Assembly: GCF_030655415.1 (NCBI RefSeq)
Contig: NZ_JAURVN010000018.1
Span: 1 to 64,000, forward strand
Origin: Herminiimonas sp.
Lineage (GTDB): Bacteria; Pseudomonadota; Gammaproteobacteria; Burkholderiales; Burkholderiaceae
Length of the DNA: 64,000 bases
Reading direction: 5' to 3'
This document shows, piece by piece, positions 7,899-17,145 of this stretch; the stretch's first letter is position 1; each line of letters starts with the position of its first letter. A program made the translations under genes and the position numbers. The notes below the pieces were generated by a model. It searched no databases, was not told the DNA's origin, and was given only the letters and a program-made list of their open reading frames with translations.

Positions 7899-9281
7899 AT
7901 GACCAAGAAGATCCGTTTGAATGCTTTCAACATGAACTGCGTAGGCCATATTCATCACGGCTTGTGGAAGCATCCGCGCGATAACTCGACCGATTACAAC
8001 AAGCCTGAGTATTGGACTGAGTTGGCGAAGCTGTTGGAGCGTGGTTTGTTTGACGGCATCTTCTTGGCGGATATCGTCGGTGTTTATGACGTGCTCGGTG
8101 ATGGCATAGAAGCGACTGCGCGAGAGGCGGTACAACTGCCGGTCAACGATCCGCTGTATGTGGTGCCATTGATGGCGCAAGCGACCAAGCATTTGGGCTT
8201 TGGCGTCACCTGCAACTTGACGTACGAGCAACCGTATTTATTCGCACGCCGTTTGGCGACGCTGGATCATTTGAGCAACGGTCGTATCGGCTGGAATATC
8301 GTCACCGGTTATCTGGATAGCGCAGCACGCGCGATGGGATTGAAGCAGCAAATCGATCATGACGATCGCTACGATCGCGGCGACGATTTCATGGAAGTGT
8401 TTTACAAATTGCTGGAAGGTAGTTGGGAAGACGACGCCGTATTGAAAGACAAGCTGCGCGGCATCTACGCCGATCCAAAGAAGATTCATCGCGTCTATCA
8501 CGATGGTCCGTATTACAAAGTTGATGGCGTGTACAACCTGACCGAACCATCGCCGCAACGTACGCCGGTCTTGTACCAGGCTGGCGCATCGCAACGTGGC
8601 AACGAGTTTGCCGCGCGCCACGCGGAATGTGTTTTTACTGGCGGCCCAACGCGTGAAGCGCTGGCCAAAGGCATTACCAATATCCGCAAACTGGCAGTAG
8701 AGGCTGGACGCCAGGCGAATGACATTCTGGTGTTCTCAGGTTTGACCGTAGTGGTCGATACCAATGAAAAAGCCGCGCAAGAGAAGTACGAAGACTACAA
8801 GCAGTACGCCAGCGCCGAAGGATCATTGGCGCACATGTGCAGCGGCGCGGCGATCGATCTGGAACGCTTCGGACTAGATGAAGAGATCACGGCTGAGAAA
8901 TTGGAAGTCATGTATCCGGGCCGTATCAAGCGTACCGGTAATGCGCGTGGTGGAAGATTTCTCGAAGGCACGACGCGCCGTCAGTTGCTGGCAACGCGCG
9001 GCTTCGGTGCGCAGAATTCCGCGATCGTCGGCACACCATCGCAAGTGGCAGATGAGATTGCAAAGTATGTGGCAGAGACAGACGTCGATGGCTTCAACCT
9101 GACACGTACCGTCGCACCGGAAACCTATCGCGAGTTTATCGATCTGGTGATTCCGGAGTTGCAAACCAGGGGTTTATACAAAGAGGCCTACGAAGAGGGC
9201 ACATTGCGGCAAAAGCTGTTTGGCCAAGGCGCCAAGCTTCATGACAACCACACTGCGGCTCAATATCGAACATGGAAATGA
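7899..9281 (+). CDS. FMN-dependent monooxygenase, NtaA/SnaA/DszA family (LLM class)
   Basis: 460 residues, the usual length for this group of luciferase-like flavin monooxygenases. Family features visible are the opening RLNAFNMNCVGHIHHGLW, FDGIFLADIVGVYD, LDHLSNGRIGWNIVTGYLDSAARAMG and the TPVLYQAGAS strand near the flavin site. Such enzymes use FMNH2 supplied by a separate reductase to oxidise substrates such as nitrilotriacetate (NtaA), dibenzothiophene sulfone (DszA) or dimethyl sulfide (DmoA). Aldo/keto reductases lie on both sides, on the same strand. No FMN reductase gene is in the window. The substrate cannot be read from sequence. Confidence 0.88.
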   Translation: MTKKIRLNAFNMNCVGHIHHGLWKHPRDNSTDYNKPEYWTELAKLLERGLFDGIFLADIVGVYDVLGDGIEATAREAVQLPVNDPLYVVPLMAQATKHLGFGVTCNLTYEQPYLFARRLATLDHLSNGRIGWNIVTGYLDSAARAMGLKQQIDHDDRYDRGDDFMEVFYKLLEGSWEDDAVLKDKLRGIYADPKKIHRVYHDGPYYKVDGVYNLTEPSPQRTPVLYQAGASQRGNEFAARHAECVFTGGPTREALAKGITNIRKLAVEAGRQANDILVFSGLTVVVDTNEKAAQEKYEDYKQYASAEGSLAHMCSGAAIDLERFGLDEEITAEKLEVMYPGRIKRTGNARGGRFLEGTTRRQLLATRGFGAQNSAIVGTPSQVADEIAKYVAETDVDGFNLTRTVAPETYREFIDLVIPELQTRGLYKEAYEEGTLRQKLFGQGAKLHDNHTAAQYRTWK

Positions 9282-9442
9282 GTCCAGGCTAGTTTTACCT
9301 ACCAATTCCGTGTACATCATCGTAGAGTTCCTCGCCAGACCTATCACAACTTCGCCAATGTTTGGCTGTCCAAAAGTTGAGCGCAAGCGACATGTTCGTC
9401 AACACAGAATTAATAAAAGCACAGCAGAAGAAAGTATAAAAC

Positions 9443-10456
9443 ATGCAATATGAAAATCTCGGAAAAAGCGGCCTGAAGGTATCACGTCTTTGTCTTGGCA
9501 CCATGATGTTCGGTGGCACTGCCGATGAAGCAACGTCACATCAGATCATTCATCACGCGCACGATCAAGGCATTAACTTCATCGATACCGCCGATATTTA
9601 CAACGGCGGCGAATCGGAGCGCGTAGTTGGCAAAGGCATCGCGACGAAGCGCGATAAATGGGTGCTGGCAACCAAGGTTGGTAATGGACACGACAACTGG
9701 CCGAATGAAAAAGGTCTGTCGCGTCGTCGCCTGATACAAGCGGTCGAACAGAGTCTGCAAAGACTGGGCACTGACTATATTGATATCTATTACCTGCACA
9801 GACCAGATGCAGAAACGCCTTTGCACGAAACGATACGTACCTTGGGAGAGTTGATTGCTCAAGGAAAAATTCGTTACTACGGTTTGTCGAACTTCACTGC
9901 ATGGCAAGTCGCAGAAGTAGTGCGCGTCAGTCAGCAGTTAGGTGTCGCACAACCTATCGTCTCGCAGCCGTATTACAACGCCGCGAATCGCTTGCCTGAA
10001 GTAGAACATTTGCCTGCCTGCGATTTTTATGGTTTGGGTGTGGTGCCTTACAGCCCACTCGCGCGCGGCGTATTGACAGGCAAATATCTGCCAGGCAGCG
10101 AACCGGATCAAAACAGCCGTATTGGGCGTGGTGACAAGCGCGCCTTACAAACCGAATGGCGTCCAGAATCGCTCGCGCTTGCACAAGCACTGCATGAACA
10201 TGCGCAGTTGCACGGCACGACCAATGTTGAGCTGGCGGTGGCGTGGGTGCTGAATAACAAACTCATCACTTCAGTGATTGGTGGTCCGCGCACTTTCGAA
10301 CAATGGCAAGGGTATCTGCAGGGATTGAACTATCAATTCAGTGCCGAAGATGAAGCCTTGTTTGATCGCCTTGTGCCGCAAGGCCATCCGAGTACACCGG
10401 GCTACACCGACCCTGCTTATCCAGTAGTTGGTCGCGTGCCACGCAATGCAAAGTAA
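9443..10456 (+). CDS. Aldo/keto reductase
   Basis: 337 residues with the complete tetrad D48, Y53 (DTADIY), K78 (ATK) and H119 (YYLHRP), and the cofactor segment ITSVIGGPRTFEQWQ. It is a paralogue of the reductase at 6447, sharing LGxMMFG near the N-terminus, but is clearly diverged. It lies 160 bases after the FMN monooxygenase with no terminator between, so the two may be co-transcribed. An AAGAAAG-type ribosome site precedes ATG 9443. The substrate is unknown; reduction of a carbonyl product of the monooxygenase would be consistent but is inference. Confidence 0.87.
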   Translation: MQYENLGKSGLKVSRLCLGTMMFGGTADEATSHQIIHHAHDQGINFIDTADIYNGGESERVVGKGIATKRDKWVLATKVGNGHDNWPNEKGLSRRRLIQAVEQSLQRLGTDYIDIYYLHRPDAETPLHETIRTLGELIAQGKIRYYGLSNFTAWQVAEVVRVSQQLGVAQPIVSQPYYNAANRLPEVEHLPACDFYGLGVVPYSPLARGVLTGKYLPGSEPDQNSRIGRGDKRALQTEWRPESLALAQALHEHAQLHGTTNVELAVAWVLNNKLITSVIGGPRTFEQWQGYLQGLNYQFSAEDEALFDRLVPQGHPSTPGYTDPAYPVVGRVPRNAK

Positions 10457-10533
10457 GTGCGCTTCCGCTGTTAGTGCTACAGCACAGCAGGATTTTTAAT
10501 TTTGAATAATATTATTTTGTGGATAGCCGTTCT

Positions 10534-12510
10534 ATGAGTATTTCTTCTGTCCCTTCTGCCGATGATCCAGACGCAAGCGCTGCCATACAGGCAGCCGAGC
10601 AATCTGCCAACAAGGCTAAAAAAGTAGTGCCTAAAATATTGCCACATCATTCTGAACAAATTGATGTGCAGGCAATGCCGCAGGTGCTCGGTCGTTTGAC
10701 CAAACTGGCGATACGTTATCCGTGGCGCTGCGCGTTTGCGGTTTTGGCTGCATTGGGTGCTGCGGTTTTCAATCTGTTGATGCCGCTGTTGCTTGGCCAT
10801 GCAGTCGATCTAGCTGGTCATTTGCAAGCCGATGCCGAACTGGGTGCAAGTGCAGTGCGCGGGGTACTACTTACCAGCGGCGCGTTGATCGTTGTCACTT
10901 GCGCGATGCGTGGCATTCTCACTGGCTTGCAGGGTTATCTCGGCGAGACGCTGGCGCAAAAAGTAGGTTACGACTTGCGCATGGCTTTCTTTGAAAAGCT
11001 GCAAAGACTCAGCTTCAGCTATCACGACAAGATTCACACCGGCGACTTGATCGCACGCGGCATGCTGGATCTGGAAGGCGTGCGTGCCTTCCTTGAGTTC
11101 GGCGTGTTGCGAGTGATGACATTAACTTTGTTGCTTGGTGTTGGTTCATGGCGCTTGTTGAGCATCGACGTCACGCTGGGTTTGCTGGCCTTGAGTTTTG
11201 TTCCGTTCGTTGCGTGGAATGCTGTGAAGACAGGACTCCAGTTGCGCGTTAGCTGGCAGCGTCTGCAAAAGATGATGTCTGAACTGACGCTGAACATGGA
11301 AGAGAACCTGCAAGGTGTGCGCGTGGTGCGAGCATTTACCTCACGTTTGCACGAAATGGCAAAGTTTGATGTTATCTCCGACAAGGCATTGAAGCTGTCG
11401 AATCAGCGCATCACAGAACGCATGGGCAACATGAGTGCGATGACCTTGGCGTATTACACCTCGATGGCATTGGTCTTGTGGGTAGGCGGCAAGCAGGTCT
11501 CTGCCGGTACCTTGACTGTGGGTTCGCTGACGGAATTTTTGACCTTCATCACGATCCTGCAACAACCTTTGCGTCAGATCGGCATGATAGTGAATGCCAG
11601 CGCACGCGCAACCGGTTCCGGTGCGCGCCTGTTCGACGTGCTGGATACAGATCCGGAAATCAAGGATGCACCAAACGCACATGACCTGACTATTGATAAA
11701 GGCGTACTTCGTTTTGAGAACGTCAATTTTTCATACGGTCATGAGCAAAACGATAAAGCGACGCTACAAGACATCAACTTTGAAGTGCGACAAGGTCAGG
11801 TACTTGGCATCGTTGGCGCACCCGGTAGCGGCAAGTCAACCATCGCACATTTGATTCCGCGCTTCTACGAAGTTGGTTCCGGTCGCATCACGATCGATGG
11901 ACAGGATCTGCGTTCCTTGAAATTGGATTCATTGCGCCGTGCAGTTGGTTTGGTGCAGCAGGAAAATTTCTTGTTCGATACGTCTGTACACAACAACGTC
12001 GCTTATTCGGAGCCATTCGCGGATGAGGACAGCGTGATTGACGCCGCCTCGATTGCACAGATACATGAGCACGTCGAGCAACTACCCGGCGGGTATACAA
12101 CGCGCGTTGGTGAGCGCGGTGTTGCCTTGTCCGGTGGTCAGCGTCAGCGCATGACGATTGCGCGCGGCTTGCTGGATAAACCAGCGATTCTGGTGCTGGA
12201 CGATTCCACCGCCGCGATTGATCCTGCGACCGAGCAGCGCGTTCGTGCTGCCTTGCAAGAATCGATGAAGAACAGCGCCACCATCATCATTGCGCACAGG
12301 TTGAGTTCGCTCAAACACGCGGACCAAATCATTGTGCTGGATGAGGGCCGCATCGTTGAGCGTGGTACGCATGCAGAACTGGTTGCTGCCGGTGGACATT
12401 ACGCTGCGCTATGGACCTTGCAGAATCGCGGTGCGCAAGAACAGCGCGATGCGGTGAGCGAATCTTTAGCCGCGAACAAGCAAAACGAAAACGTGGAGTT
12501 AACATCTTGA
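10534..12510 (+). CDS. ABC exporter half-transporter with degenerate ATPase site (MdlA-like)
   Basis: 658 residues. A roughly 60-residue N-terminal extension precedes a six-helix exporter domain, then an ATPase domain with Walker A GAPGSGKS (428-435), signature LSGGQRQR (from 532) and Walker B VLVLDD. D557 takes the place of the catalytic glutamate, the mark of the degenerate site in heterodimeric exporters such as TM287/288 and BmrCD. The partner is the next gene, which overlaps it. I choose ATG 10534, with GGATAG about ten bases before it; an upstream GTG at 10519 has no ribosome site. The likely role is export of hydrophobic drugs or lipids; the substrate is unknown. Confidence 0.88.
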   Translation: MSISSVPSADDPDASAAIQAAEQSANKAKKVVPKILPHHSEQIDVQAMPQVLGRLTKLAIRYPWRCAFAVLAALGAAVFNLLMPLLLGHAVDLAGHLQADAELGASAVRGVLLTSGALIVVTCAMRGILTGLQGYLGETLAQKVGYDLRMAFFEKLQRLSFSYHDKIHTGDLIARGMLDLEGVRAFLEFGVLRVMTLTLLLGVGSWRLLSIDVTLGLLALSFVPFVAWNAVKTGLQLRVSWQRLQKMMSELTLNMEENLQGVRVVRAFTSRLHEMAKFDVISDKALKLSNQRITERMGNMSAMTLAYYTSMALVLWVGGKQVSAGTLTVGSLTEFLTFITILQQPLRQIGMIVNASARATGSGARLFDVLDTDPEIKDAPNAHDLTIDKGVLRFENVNFSYGHEQNDKATLQDINFEVRQGQVLGIVGAPGSGKSTIAHLIPRFYEVGSGRITIDGQDLRSLKLDSLRRAVGLVQQENFLFDTSVHNNVAYSEPFADEDSVIDAASIAQIHEHVEQLPGGYTTRVGERGVALSGGQRQRMTIARGLLDKPAILVLDDSTAAIDPATEQRVRAALQESMKNSATIIIAHRLSSLKHADQIIVLDEGRIVERGTHAELVAAGGHYAALWTLQNRGAQEQRDAVSESLAANKQNENVELTS

Positions 12511-14345
12511 GCGCACCAGAAGCAAAACGTAGCATAGACCTCAATGCACACAATCGCGGCGAAGAAATCTTTGCACGCTACGACAGTCGCGTAGCGACGC
12601 GATTGTGGGAATACATCCGTCCGCATCGTCTGGCATTGATTGCGGTCGTTTTTACCGTCGCATTATTTACGATCGTTCAAGTGTTGATTCCTGTGACGGT
12701 GCGTTACGCAGTCGACAGCGCAGTAGGTAATTCATCCTTTGCGTTCAATACGGTGTTGATCGTATTCGGCTTCCTGATTGTGTTGAATGCGGTATCCAAC
12801 TTCTTTCAAGAATGGGTGGCAGCACGACTGGCACAGCGCGTCATTTTCGATTTGCGTCGTGCGATGTTTAATCATCTGCAGCATGTGTCCTTGTCCATCC
12901 TGGATCAAACACAGGTTGGACGACTGATGTCGCGCTTGCAAGGTGACGTCAACTCGCTGCAGGAATTCATGGAGACTTCAGTTTCTGCAGTGGGTGATTT
13001 CTTCCTGTTGATTGGTATCGTCGGTGTATTGCTGTTCATGGATGTCAAACTCGCACTGCTTACATTGTGCGTGTTGCCTGTGTTGCTGCTGGTACGCAAA
13101 GTATGGCTGCCGTGGGCGCGAAAGGCATTTACGCGCGCCCGTGAAGCATCCTCCAGCGTGAATTCTGCACTCGCAGAAAACATCAACGGCATCCGCACCG
13201 TGCAAGAAAATCGTCGCGAGGTCGTCAACTTCGAACGTTACGATTTGCGTGCGATTGAAAATCTGGAAGCGCAAATTGGTTCATCCCGCGCATCACAAGT
13301 GATGATGCCGACTGTCGATACCTTGACCGGCCTGGCGATGGCGATCGTGGTGGTGGTCGGTGGTTCGTCGGTTGTGTCGGGGCAGCTTGATGTCGGTGTG
13401 ATGGTCGCTTTCATCTTTTGCGTTCAGCGCTTCTTTGATCCTATTCGCACATTGACCATGCAGTACACGGTGATGCAGCGCGCGATGGCATCCGGTCATC
13501 GCATTTTTGAAGTGCTGGATATTGAAGTCACCTTGAGCAATAAGGCTGAAGCCAAGGAATTGGCTGATGTGCCGCCAGCAATCGAGTTCAATCATGTCAC
13601 CTTTGGCTATCGTCCTAACCAACCCGTGTTGCATGATTTGAATCTGCATATTCAGCCGTATCAAACGGTCGCTTTGGTCGGGCCTACCGGCTCAGGCAAA
13701 ACGAGTATCGCCGCGCTGATCCATCGCTTCTACGATGTGTGGGATGGCGAAGTGAAAGTCGGCGGTCAGGATGTGCGCGATATCACGCTGGATTCTTTAG
13801 GTCAATGCGTGGGCATGGTCTTGCAGGAACCATTCCTCTTCAGCGGCACTATCGCCGACAACATGCGCTACGGTTTGCAATGGGCGACACGCGAGCAAGT
13901 GATCGAAGCCGCCAAGGCAGTGCGCGCGCATGACTTCATCATGCGTTTGCCAAATGGTTACGACACCATGCTCGGTCAACGCGGCCGTAATTTGTCCATT
14001 GGCCAGCGTCAGCTCTTGAGTTTTGCACGTGCATTGCTGGCCAAACCAAAGATTTTGATTCTGGATGAGGCAACTGCCAACATCGACAGTTTTACAGAGC
14101 TGGAAATTCAACGCGCGTTGAATGTACTGCGCAAGGGCCGGACCACCATCATCATTGCGCATCGATTGGCAACGATTCGTGATGCTGACGTGATTGTGGT
14201 TCTGCAAAAAGGCCGCATCGTTGAAAAAGGTTCACACGAAGAACTGCTGGAGAACAAAGGCTTATACGCCAAGCTGCATGCCAGCAGCAATGAATCGTTT
14301 GATGATTTTGTCGAGGCTGAAGGTGAACACGTAGCGAACAGCTGA
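12507..14345 (+). CDS. ABC exporter half-transporter with canonical ATPase site (MdlB-like)
   Basis: 612 residues: six membrane helices, then an ATPase domain with Walker A GPTGSGKT, a non-canonical signature LSIGQ (496-500) and Walker B ILILDE with catalytic E521. It complements the preceding protein, which has an intact LSGGQ but lacks the Glu. I start it at TTG 12507, which overlaps the previous stop in TTGA and has GGAG eight bases before it; the frame is open further upstream only because it shadows the previous gene. The overlap implies coupled translation and equal amounts of both halves. Confidence 0.88.
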   Translation: MSAPEAKRSIDLNAHNRGEEIFARYDSRVATRLWEYIRPHRLALIAVVFTVALFTIVQVLIPVTVRYAVDSAVGNSSFAFNTVLIVFGFLIVLNAVSNFFQEWVAARLAQRVIFDLRRAMFNHLQHVSLSILDQTQVGRLMSRLQGDVNSLQEFMETSVSAVGDFFLLIGIVGVLLFMDVKLALLTLCVLPVLLLVRKVWLPWARKAFTRAREASSSVNSALAENINGIRTVQENRREVVNFERYDLRAIENLEAQIGSSRASQVMMPTVDTLTGLAMAIVVVVGGSSVVSGQLDVGVMVAFIFCVQRFFDPIRTLTMQYTVMQRAMASGHRIFEVLDIEVTLSNKAEAKELADVPPAIEFNHVTFGYRPNQPVLHDLNLHIQPYQTVALVGPTGSGKTSIAALIHRFYDVWDGEVKVGGQDVRDITLDSLGQCVGMVLQEPFLFSGTIADNMRYGLQWATREQVIEAAKAVRAHDFIMRLPNGYDTMLGQRGRNLSIGQRQLLSFARALLAKPKILILDEATANIDSFTELEIQRALNVLRKGRTTIIIAHRLATIRDADVIVVLQKGRIVEKGSHEELLENKGLYAKLHASSNESFDDFVEAEGEHVANS

Positions 14346-14440
14346 TTTGCTATTTTTATTTTTTCGGGAATAATTTAGTTTGTTGAAAACCTGAGTGAGT
14401 AAGTTGTAGCAGTCGTTTTAAAGATCAAGAATCAAACTGA

Positions 14441-14466
14441 GTAAGTAAAACGCTTACCAATATAAT
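14441..14466 (+). promoter_or_regulatory. Possible promoter and operator of the EamA gene
   Basis: A perfect TATAAT lies at 14461-14466, 41 bases before the start codon. Just upstream is an inverted repeat GTAAG (14441-14445) / CTTAC (14453-14457) where the -35 would be, with no consensus -35. This would suit an activator- or repressor-controlled promoter. Confidence 0.4.
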
Positions 14467-14506
14467 GAGGCAATAGTTATTGTCTCTTTCAACAAGAAGT
14501 TTCTCC

Positions 14507-15388
14507 ATGCCTTTATCCGCACTTGTACTCCTGATCACTGCTGGTTTTATCCACGCAGCTTGGAATATTGTCGCCAAGCAGGCTGGTGGCGACGCGCGAT
14601 TTGCATTTTTCACCAGCGTATTTCTTGCGGTGGTATGGGCGCCACTAGGCTTATGGATGGCTTGGGATATCGTCCCTGGTTGGGGTGTGCAAGAGTGGGC
14701 ATTCATCGTCCTGAGCGGCATTCTGCATGTGATCTATTACGTGGTGTTGTTGCGCGGTTATCGCAAAGCTGACCTGACGGTTGTATATCCGTTGGCAAGA
14801 GGATCAGGGCCACTGCTGTCATCGATTGCTGCGATCACATTATTAGGCGAACAGATATCGGCACTCGGCATTCTGGGAATTGCAGGCGTTGTGCTTGGCG
14901 TGTTTTTGATCGCGGGCGGTCCCGGTTTGTTGCGCGCAGCAAAGGATCCAGTACATCGCAGGCGTGTGCACGTCGGCATTTTCTACGGCCTGCTCACAGG
15001 CGCTTTTATCGCGTGCTATACAGTGGTCGATGGCTATGCCGTCAAGTTCATGTTGATGTCGCCAATACTGATCGACTACATGGGAAATTTCGTACGCGTC
15101 GGTGTACTCGCACCAACATTTTTCCGCGACCGAGCCGAAGGAATTGCTCTGTGGAAGAAACAGTGGAGAGCCGCCTTGGTTGTCGGCGTGATCAGCCCTG
15201 TGTCTTATGTGCTCGTGCTGTATGCAGTCAAGCTGGCACCACTCTCACATGTCGCACCAGCACGCGAAGTATCGATGCTCTTTGCCGCAATCATAGGCGG
15301 CCATCTATTGAAAGAAGGTGATCGATTGCAGCGACTGATAGGCGCAATATTCATCGCAATCGGCGTGATCGCGCTTGCGCTGGGATGA
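14507..15388 (+). CDS. EamA/DMT-family transporter
   Basis: 293 residues with about ten hydrophobic helices arranged as two repeats of the EamA (drug/metabolite transporter) fold. Typical segments are FIHAAWNIVAKQAGG at the start and VVYPLARGSGPLLSSIAA at the end of the first repeat. The family exports amino acids, nucleosides and other small molecules; the substrate here is unknown. ATG 14507 is chosen because hydrophobic helix 1 begins at once; a TTG at 14480 would add nine residues. The gene stands alone, 161 bases after the ABC exporter pair. Confidence 0.85.
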   Translation: MPLSALVLLITAGFIHAAWNIVAKQAGGDARFAFFTSVFLAVVWAPLGLWMAWDIVPGWGVQEWAFIVLSGILHVIYYVVLLRGYRKADLTVVYPLARGSGPLLSSIAAITLLGEQISALGILGIAGVVLGVFLIAGGPGLLRAAKDPVHRRRVHVGIFYGLLTGAFIACYTVVDGYAVKFMLMSPILIDYMGNFVRVGVLAPTFFRDRAEGIALWKKQWRAALVVGVISPVSYVLVLYAVKLAPLSHVAPAREVSMLFAAIIGGHLLKEGDRLQRLIGAIFIAIGVIALALG

Positions 15389-15417
15389 TTTATTAAATAG
15401 AGCTTCAGCTGGATAAA

Positions 15418-15948
15418 TTACAAATACGAATTTTTAGCAGATAACTTTTCTTGACGCTTATGCCGCAGAATATTTACGATAACCACGATTTCTTTAAAGG
15501 CTACAGTCAACTTGATCGTTCTGTTGTTGGCTTGGACGGCGCGCCTGAATGGACCAGTGAGGTCCTTTCCTTCTAGTTCATGCGAAGAAGAGGGATGCAG
15601 GAAGACGTAGCTAGTCGAGAATGCTTCGGTCTCTTGGGCTGGGTAGACCACTCTTGGGAAATTTGCATCGAGCTCTTTTGAATAATTCGCCAAAAAACTC
15701 AAACTTTTTGATCAAGGCATAAGTGATCACCAGATTTCTAGGTGGCGTTGGGACAGCGGCAGTGAAAGTGCGGCCATTTTTCAAAACTCTAATAAAAATT
15801 GGTTAATGCGCAGAGGATAGTTTGAGCATGAGATGTTGCCGCAAAGGCCCAGCATCAGACTGTCCGTCGCTTCATCACGGTAAAGCAGAGAACCAGCTTG
15901 CTTCAAAAATTCTTCTACGGAAGGATCGCAAACGGGTTGTAACGTCGT
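15418..15948 (-). pseudogene. Decayed GNAT-family acetyltransferase gene
   Basis: Read on the minus strand, an N-terminal GNAT-like sequence can be followed across three open segments. Segment 1 (15948 down to about 15795) reads PSVEEFLKQAGSLLYRDEA then TDSLMLGLCGNI. Segment 2, in another frame (about 15798 to 15706), reads VLKNGRTFTAAV then PTPPRNLVITYAL. Segment 3, back in the first frame (15702 to 15418), reads SFLANYSKELDANFPRV then VYPAQETEAF. Together they match the N-terminal half of GNAT enzymes with a TPPxNLVL motif. The shifts fall at runs of five identical bases. No ATG precedes segment 1 (ACG ACG TTA at 15948-15940), and the C-terminal acetyl-CoA-binding half is missing. Confidence 0.6.
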
Positions 15949-16218
15949 ATTACTTCAGCGGGCTTTGAACGAACTTGCGGCAAGTGATTGCAGCCTCAGC
16001 AGGAGCGAGAAAATGAGCACGTTGAAAAATCAGACAATCATTCATGTGGAATTGGTGCCGGTATATTTTCGAACCGCCGGCTCCGGTGGTCTATTTCTAA
16101 TTCGGTGAAACGTATGCCGAACTCATTTCAGCGAATGTCCACAATACCGCCGGCTAGCTGAACTTGCAACGAACCATTTGCAATATGTTTATGCGTCTTA
16201 TGAGTGCGCATAATTTGC
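15949..16218. other. Unassigned stretch with a 10-base direct repeat
   Basis: About 270 bases without a gene. ACCGCCGGCT occurs twice (16073-16082 and 16146-16155). Together with the neighbouring pseudogene this looks like decaying DNA, possibly scarred by a mobile element, but I cannot name one. Confidence 0.35.
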
Positions 16219-17037
16219 TTATGGCTTGTAAAACTTCAATGTCATTCGATCGCTTTCGCCAATCGCCAGATAGCGTTCGCGCTCGGCGGGGTTGCCTGAC
16301 AGCGATGGCGGCAAGGTCCATACACCGTCGGGATAATCTTTGCTGTCTTTTGGGTTCGCATTGATTTCGCTTTTCGCTGCCAAATGGAAGCCAGCTTTTT
16401 CAGCGAGCCGTATCACTTCTGACTCTGTCACGTAACCACTCTTGATGGTTTGCTCTAGAGTTGTTCCCGGTTTGGCGCGATGCTCGACCAGGCCCAGTAC
16501 GCCGCCCGGTTTCAGCGTCTTGTAAAAGGTTGAGAGTATTTGATCTGCGCTGCCATCCTTCAACCAGTTGTGAACATTGCGGAAGGTCAGTATCAAATCG
16601 ACAGATCCTGCGGGTGCAATAGTTGTCGCGTCAGGGATCTGCAATGCAGTGACGGTGACTGCGTTATAGAGCGCAGGGTGTGCCGCCAGTTTCTTTTTAA
16701 AGCTGGTGGTCCCTCTGACTTGATAAGGCGTGCTGTTAGGGCTGGTATCAGAGTAGTTAGCTTCGTAGAGTTTTCCATGCGGCTTCAATAATGGCGCAAG
16801 GATTTCTGTGTACCAGCCACCGCCTGGAAATATCTCGACTACGGTTTGTGTGTCAGTAATGCCAAAGAAGGCAAGCGTTTCTGCAGGATGCCGATATTGA
16901 TCGCGCAGACGATTTTCCGGCGCGCGATGGTCGCTGGCGAGTATCTGCTCAAGACGCTGCGAAGTGCGTGCATCGATGGTGGCGCTTTGCGCTTGTACGC
17001 TGAATGCGATGAGAAGAAGTGCGAGAACTTTATTCAT
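16219..17037 (-). CDS. Secreted-type class I methyltransferase (COG4798-like)
   Basis: 272 residues. An N-terminal signal peptide (MNKVLALLLIAFSVQAQSA) is followed by a class I SAM-methyltransferase fold. Motif I is VVEIFPGGGWYTEILAPLL, the acidic end of strand 2 is GKLYEANYS, and LTFRNVHNW and LKPGGVLGLVEHR are motifs of strands 4 and 5. A predicted periplasmic SAM-dependent enzyme is odd because SAM is cytoplasmic, yet this family in proteobacteria does carry signal peptides. The substrate is unknown. It is co-directional with the downstream-facing CysB-like gene and separated from it by about 110 bases. Confidence 0.8.
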   Translation of the reverse strand: MNKVLALLLIAFSVQAQSATIDARTSQRLEQILASDHRAPENRLRDQYRHPAETLAFFGITDTQTVVEIFPGGGWYTEILAPLLKPHGKLYEANYSDTSPNSTPYQVRGTTSFKKKLAAHPALYNAVTVTALQIPDATTIAPAGSVDLILTFRNVHNWLKDGSADQILSTFYKTLKPGGVLGLVEHRAKPGTTLEQTIKSGYVTESEVIRLAEKAGFHLAAKSEINANPKDSKDYPDGVWTLPPSLSGNPAERERYLAIGESDRMTLKFYKP

Positions 17038-17145
17038 GAATTTCTTTCGATGAAATATGTACTTTATGCAAGCCTACCCCATGCTGTGTACTTGATGTGT
17101 ATGACTAATGCAATCAAATAGCGTCGAGTTAGATTTATCGATAGA

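Noticed and set aside
15418..15702. The 94-codon minus-strand frame as an independent gene
   Set aside because: It has only a TTG start with no ribosome site, and its first 40 residues continue a GNAT sequence from other frames, so I treat it as part of a pseudogene.
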